Below are positions 60,173-64,000 of a stretch of 64,000 nt of DNA, piece after piece. The stretch covers positions 247,183 through 311,182 of the forward strand of contig CAMIIO010000002.1 in NCBI GenBank assembly GCA_946221065.1. The letters are read 5' to 3'. This DNA is from an uncultured Rothia sp. (GTDB lineage Bacteria; Actinomycetota; Actinomycetes; Actinomycetales; Micrococcaceae). A program made the position numbers and the translations under genes. The notes under the pieces were generated by a model. It searched no databases, was not told the DNA's origin, and saw only the letters and a list, made by a program, of their open reading frames with translations. Every line of letters starts with the position of its first letter. Position 1 is the first letter of the stretch.

Positions 60173-62833
60173 TTACTTGGTGTCTTCGTCCGTCTTGGGG
60201 AGGTCAAGATGAGCGCTCTTCTCTTCAGAAGAATCCTGCTCCGTGTCCGCCTCGTGCTCTGCTGCCTCATTAGCAATCTGAGCTTCGGGTTCTGCCGGAA
60301 CAATCTCGTCATCCTTAGAATCCTCATAAGCGGAGAAGTCCATGGCAGAATCGTCCAGCTCACTCATTGCCTGTGAGGAGAAGGTGAACTTGGCATTATC
60401 GCCCTCGCCTTCGGCGTCAACGGTGATCTTCTCGCCGCCCTTAATCTCGCCAAAGAGAATCTTCTCTGAGAGCACATCCTCCACGTTACGCTGCATTTCA
60501 CGGCGCAAGGGACGAGCGCCCATCGAGGGGTCGTAGCCCTTGGTTGCCATGAGAATCTTTGCGGCGTCGGTGAACTCAATGCTCATGTCCTGTTCGGCAA
60601 GGCGCTTTGCCAAACGTCCCACAAAGAGATCCACAATCTGCAGGATTTCCTTCTCGTCCAGCTGCGGGAACACAATGATGTCGTCCACGCGGTTAAGGAA
60701 CTCGGGGCGGAAGTGCTCCTTCAAGTCTTCCATCACGCGAGCCTGCATACGCTCGTAGTCGCCGGAAACATCGCCAACGCTCTGGAAGCCCACGGGAACC
60801 TTGCGGGCAAGGTCGCGAGAGCCAAGGTTGGTGGTCATAATGATGACGGTGTTCTTGAAGTCCACCACGCGGCCCTGGGAGTCGGTGAGACGGCCGTCTT
60901 CAAGAATCTGTAGCAACGAGTTGAAGAGGTCTGCGTGAGCCTTCTCTACCTCGTCGAACAGAACCACGGAGAACGGCTTGCGGCGCACCTTCTCGGTGAG
61001 CTGGCCACCTTCTTCAAAGCCCACGTATCCGGGAGGGGCACCGAAGAGACGAGAAACGGTGTGCTTCTCCTGGTACTCGGACATATCCAAGGTAATCAGC
61101 GCGGATTCATCGCCAAAGAGGAATTCTGCCAGCGCCTTAGCAAGTTCGGTTTTACCGACGCCGGTGGGTCCGGCAAAGATGAACGAGCCACCGGGACGGT
61201 TGGGATCCTTCAAACCGGCACGGGTACGACGGATCGAGCGAGACAGCGCCTTAATGGCGTGATCCTGACCGATAACGCGCTTGTGCAGTTCGTCTTCCAT
61301 CTTGAGCAGGCGACCGGATTCTTCCTCGGTAATCTTGTACACGGGAACGCCGGTGGAGGCTGCGAGTACATCGGAGATAACGTCGGGGGTTACCTCGCCA
61401 AAGGCGTCGCCGTTTTCACGCCATGCCTTCTCCTGTTCGTCCTTCTCGCGAATGAGCTTCTGCTCTTTATCTCGCAGATCAGCTGCCTTCTCGAACTCAT
61501 TGTCCTTGATGGCGGCTTCCTTCTGCGCCTTGAGCTTGGCAACACGCTCTTCAAGGACGCGAATTTCCGGTGGAGCGGTCATGCGCTTAATACGCAGACG
61601 AGCGCCCGCCTCGTCAATAAGATCCACTGCCTTATCCGGCAGGAAGCGATCGGAGATATACCGTGCCGAGAGGTTCACTGCCGATTCCAGCGCCTCGTCG
61701 GTAATGGTAACGCGGTGGTGTGCCTCGTACTTATCGCGCACGCCCTTCAAAATCTCAACGGCGAGAGCCTGGGAGGGTTCGTCCACCTGAATGGGCTGGA
61801 AGCGACGCTCAAGGGCGGCGTCCTTCTCAATGTGCTTGCGGTACTCATCCAGGGTGGTGGCACCGATGGTCTGAAGCTCGCCACGAGCCAGCATGGGCTT
61901 GAGGATTGAAGCGGCGTCAATCGCACCTTCGGCGGCACCGGCACCCACGAGAGTATGGATTTCGTCAATAAAGAGGATGATGTCTCCGCGAGTACGAATT
62001 TCCTTAAGAACCTTCTTAAGGCGTTCCTCAAAGTCACCGCGATAACGGGAACCTGCCACCAACGAACCCAAATCCAGGGTGTAGAGGTGCTTATCTTTGA
62101 GCAGTTCGGGAACGTCGCCGTGAACAATAGCCTGAGCCAGTCCCTCAACCACGGCGGTCTTACCGACGCCGGGCTCACCAATGAGCACGGGGTTGTTCTT
62201 GGTTCGGCGGGAGAGGATCTGCATAACGCGCTCCATCTCCTGATAGCGTCCAATCACAGGGTCCAGCTTGCCCTCACGTGCTGCGGCGGTGAGGTTGGTG
62301 CCAAACTGATCCAGAATAGCGGACCCGGCAGGTGTGCCCTCCTTGGAGTTGCCAGCACCCACACCGGCAGCTTCCTTGCCCTCGGCATTGTTGCCGGGGT
62401 AGCCAGAAATCATATCAGTAACGGTCTGGCGTACCTTAGCAGGCTCCGCTCCCAGCTTGGTCAGCACCTGATTAGCTACGCCCTCATTAGCGCGCACCAT
62501 ACCCAACAGAATATGCTCGGTGCCAATGTAGCCGTGGTTAAGCTGAATAGCCTCGCGCATGGAAAGTTCCAGAACCTTCTTAGCACGCGGAGTAAAAGGA
62601 ATGTGTCCGCTGGGTGCCTGGGGGCCGGAGCCAATGATGTCCTGCACCTGTTCTCGCACGGCGCTGAGCGTAATGCCTAACGATTCCAGTGCGCGAGCGG
62701 CAATGCCCTCACCCTCGTGAATAAGCCCCAGCAGGAGGTGCTCCGTGCCGATGTAGTTGTGGTTCAGCATACGCGCTTCTTCCTGCGCAAGAACCACCAC
62801 GCGCCGGGCGCGGTCGGTAAATCGTTCAAACAT
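60173..62833 (-). CDS. clpC: Clp protease ATP-binding subunit ClpC
   Basis: An 886-residue AAA+ unfoldase feeding ClpP. N-domain repeats: NHNYIGTEHLLLGLIHEGEG and NHGYIGTEHILLGMVRANEG. D1 Walker A GEPGVGKTAVVEG, with FIDEIHTLVGAG; a UVR-type coiled-coil region (KAQKEAAIKDNEFEKAADLR); D2 GPTGVGKTELAKAL and VVLFDEVEKAH. An acidic tail of about 60 residues ends the protein. AGGAG lies six bases upstream of the ATG. The N-terminal loop also binds phospho-arginine in related species. Confidence 0.96.
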   Translation of the reverse strand: MFERFTDRARRVVVLAQEEARMLNHNYIGTEHLLLGLIHEGEGIAARALESLGITLSAVREQVQDIIGSGPQAPSGHIPFTPRAKKVLELSMREAIQLNHGYIGTEHILLGMVRANEGVANQVLTKLGAEPAKVRQTVTDMISGYPGNNAEGKEAAGVGAGNSKEGTPAGSAILDQFGTNLTAAAREGKLDPVIGRYQEMERVMQILSRRTKNNPVLIGEPGVGKTAVVEGLAQAIVHGDVPELLKDKHLYTLDLGSLVAGSRYRGDFEERLKKVLKEIRTRGDIILFIDEIHTLVGAGAAEGAIDAASILKPMLARGELQTIGATTLDEYRKHIEKDAALERRFQPIQVDEPSQALAVEILKGVRDKYEAHHRVTITDEALESAVNLSARYISDRFLPDKAVDLIDEAGARLRIKRMTAPPEIRVLEERVAKLKAQKEAAIKDNEFEKAADLRDKEQKLIREKDEQEKAWRENGDAFGEVTPDVISDVLAASTGVPVYKITEEESGRLLKMEDELHKRVIGQDHAIKALSRSIRRTRAGLKDPNRPGGSFIFAGPTGVGKTELAKALAEFLFGDESALITLDMSEYQEKHTVSRLFGAPPGYVGFEEGGQLTEKVRRKPFSVVLFDEVEKAHADLFNSLLQILEDGRLTDSQGRVVDFKNTVIIMTTNLGSRDLARKVPVGFQSVGDVSGDYERMQARVMEDLKEHFRPEFLNRVDDIIVFPQLDEKEILQIVDLFVGRLAKRLAEQDMSIEFTDAAKILMATKGYDPSMGARPLRREMQRNVEDVLSEKILFGEIKGGEKITVDAEGEGDNAKFTFSSQAMSELDDSAMDFSAYEDSKDDEIVPAEPEAQIANEAAEHEADTEQDSSEEKSAHLDLPKTDEDTK

Positions 62834-63255
62834 TGAACACTCCTAACAAATCTAACGTTAAACAAAAGATTACTTGGGTTTATAGGTGAGTAGGGTGCTG
62901 TTCGCACGCGGTGAAAGACTCGTAAACCGGGGCGCAACAACGACGTCGGAGCGGTTACCTCGCTCACCGTCAGAGTAGATAGCGGGAGTAGGTGAGGGTA
63001 AATAGCGGCATACTCTGCGCAGTCTCAGGCCCTTCCTCACGCAAAAGTGGCAATTGACGGTAGGTTTGCAAAGATTAGCTAAAGAGTCCTAAGCAGTTTT
63101 TGTCCCGTTGTGGCTCAGTCCGTGCCCCGCTAGGAATACTCTCCCGTCCGAAGGGTTCACCAACATATTTATCTATGTAGCCTCTTTATTCCCTATCTGG
63201 TAAAAGCAGTTTCGACCGGTATTTTTATAACCTTCTTGCCACCTTTAGAAGGGCA
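62834..63255. other. Intergenic region upstream of clpC
   Basis: About 420 bp without a gene. It must hold the clpC promoter. TTCGCACGCGGTGAA at 62901-62915 is an imperfect inverted repeat that loosely resembles a ClgR operator, but the match is too weak to call. Confidence 0.4.
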
Positions 63256-63284
63256 TTGACTCCTTTAGGCGGTTAGACTATAGA
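63256..63284 (+). promoter_or_regulatory. Sigma-70-like promoter with no gene downstream
   Basis: TTGACT (63256-63261), a 17-bp spacer and TATAGA (63279-63284), pointing rightward. The next features are a palindrome AGAAACGTTTCT (63307-63318) and the terminator at 63430; no gene lies between, so a small RNA of about 175 nt is possible. Confidence 0.5.
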
Positions 63285-63429
63285 GTTATCAGAGCGTTTA
63301 GAAACGTTTCTACCCTGCACAGATACAAAGAGACTCTACAGGATTTATTCAGCATTATCCCTCATTGCGCAAATTACTAAACCCGCATTTATCCCCTAAA
63401 CAGTCTACAAATGTGAGGTTCGTTTAAAA

Positions 63430-63466
63430 TAAAATGAGGCATTCGTCAGAGAATGCCTCATTTTAT
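63430..63466. terminator. Bidirectional terminator by lsr2
   Basis: AAAATGAGGCATTC pairs with GAATGCCTCATTTT, with A and T runs on both sides. It ends lsr2 on the minus strand and any rightward transcript from 63256. Confidence 0.9.
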
Positions 63467-63484
63467 ATGTTTAACAGCAGAAGA

Positions 63485-63844
63485 TTAGGAGTTTGCCTGG
63501 TGCTTCTGAGCAGCGTAGTACTTATCCTGAATATCCTGGTGAATACGACCACGATCAGAGATATCGTAACCGTTATCCTTAGCCCACTGGCGAATCAAAG
63601 CGGTCTCAGGATTACGCTTAGTAGCGCCGGTGGTACGCGAACCTGCAGGACGTCCCGGAGTGCGCGCACCCTGAACACGGCGTGCCTTCGTAGCAAACGG
63701 ACGAATCGCATCGCGCAAACGAGCTGCATTAGCACTGGAAAGATCAATCTCGTACTGACCGCCGTCAAGACCGAAACGCACGGTTTCTTCTGCGGGGCCG
63801 CCGTCGAGATCGTCCTCAAGAATAATCTTTACTTTTTGAGCCAT
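63485..63844 (-). CDS. lsr2: Nucleoid-associated xenogeneic silencer Lsr2
   Basis: A 119-residue DNA-bridging protein that silences AT-rich genes in actinobacteria. The N-terminal dimer domain (VKIILEDDLDGGPAEETVRF) and C-terminal AT-hook-like domain (TALIRQWAKDNGYDISDRGR) are intact, with a Gly/Arg/Pro linker. GAGGAG lies upstream of the ATG. A strong terminator follows. The gene may repress the AT-rich patches in this window (inference). Confidence 0.95.
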   Translation of the reverse strand: MAQKVKIILEDDLDGGPAEETVRFGLDGGQYEIDLSSANAARLRDAIRPFATKARRVQGARTPGRPAGSRTTGATKRNPETALIRQWAKDNGYDISDRGRIHQDIQDKYYAAQKHQANS

Positions 63845-64000
63845 TGTTTCTCCTCAAATCGCGTATGGCATGACTGTGAAAACCCGAATAATCAACGGAC
63901 TCAAAGAAGAGATAAACTCCACTACAGGCTCCCAGAAAAATATCGGCGGGATTCAAACCAGCTAGTTGGATTGTTCCCTACAATAAATTCTAATAAAAAG

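Noticed and set aside
60935..61909. A 324-codon frame antisense to clpC
   Set aside because: Its codon pattern mirrors the conserved clpC frame; such shadows are common in long, biased genes.
62901..62915. A ClgR-like operator before clpC
   Set aside because: The inverted repeat is imperfect and the match to the known operator is too weak without a comparison of related promoters.

Overview
The window looks like a chromosomal segment of a moderate-GC actinobacterium of the Micrococcaceae, most likely a Rothia-like organism (inference). The evidence is the gene set: Lsr2, ClpC, DisA next to RadA, an actinobacterial three-gene sdhCAB, pstSCAB, a YhgE-type export protein and a secreted fibrinogen-like YCD...GGGW protein. 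Most of it is ordinary core genome. The accessory material is one tRNA-integrated element, one toxin-antitoxin locus, a small AT-rich orphan patch and several families of intergenic repeats.

Layout. 1-3.3 kb: partial ClC channel, a small helical protein, a quinone oxidoreductase and two tRNA-Ser genes. 3.34-11.16 kb: a compact integrated element inserted at the 3' end of tRNA-Ser(GCT), bounded by 79-bp direct repeats with one mismatch. It carries a tyrosine integrase, a repressor, an AlpA-like excisionase, a run of small unknown genes, a DUF3631-type ATPase followed by an iteron-like cluster, a 313-residue unknown protein, two tiny Cys-rich proteins and a hairpin-dense non-coding stretch. No capsid, terminase, lysis or conjugation genes are recognisable, so it resembles a phage-satellite-like or minimal replicating island.

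11.2-22.3 kb: SixA-type phosphatase, alpha/beta hydrolase, winged-helix regulator, upp, tRNA-Ser(CGA), a TetR/YhgE/degenerate ABC-ATPase operon, tadA and recQ. 22.4-27 kb: DedA, an ABC ATPase with a frameshifted permease, and hipBA with palindromic operators. 27-35.7 kb: a CtpE-like P-type ATPase, a beta-glucoside-type PTS EIIBCA under a RAT antiterminator/terminator leader, two AT-rich orphan genes, an ElaA-like acetyltransferase and a frameshifted ABC-F ATPase. 35.8-43.5 kb: fibrinogen-like secreted protein, a second ElaA paralogue, sdhCAB, a MOSC protein and tRNA-Lys. 43.6-53.7 kb: FetB-like permease, a conserved unknown, DUF47-Pit low-affinity phosphate uptake, a YceI remnant, tandem repeats, pstSCAB with PHO-box-like repeats, and an FUSC protein. 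53.8-64 kb: LppP/LprE-like lipoprotein, radA, disA, a membrane-anchored Ser/Ala-rich protein, mutY, an ArgA-like acetyltransferase, clpC, a possible small RNA and lsr2.

Themes. Phosphate uptake is concentrated here (DUF47-Pit beside pstSCAB). DNA repair and nucleotide signalling are clustered (radA, disA, mutY, recQ). Four 70-bp palindromic repeats and two other repeat families sit between genes. The best candidate for an undescribed system is the integrated element, especially its ATPase-plus-iteron module and the roughly 420-bp multi-hairpin region near its right end.
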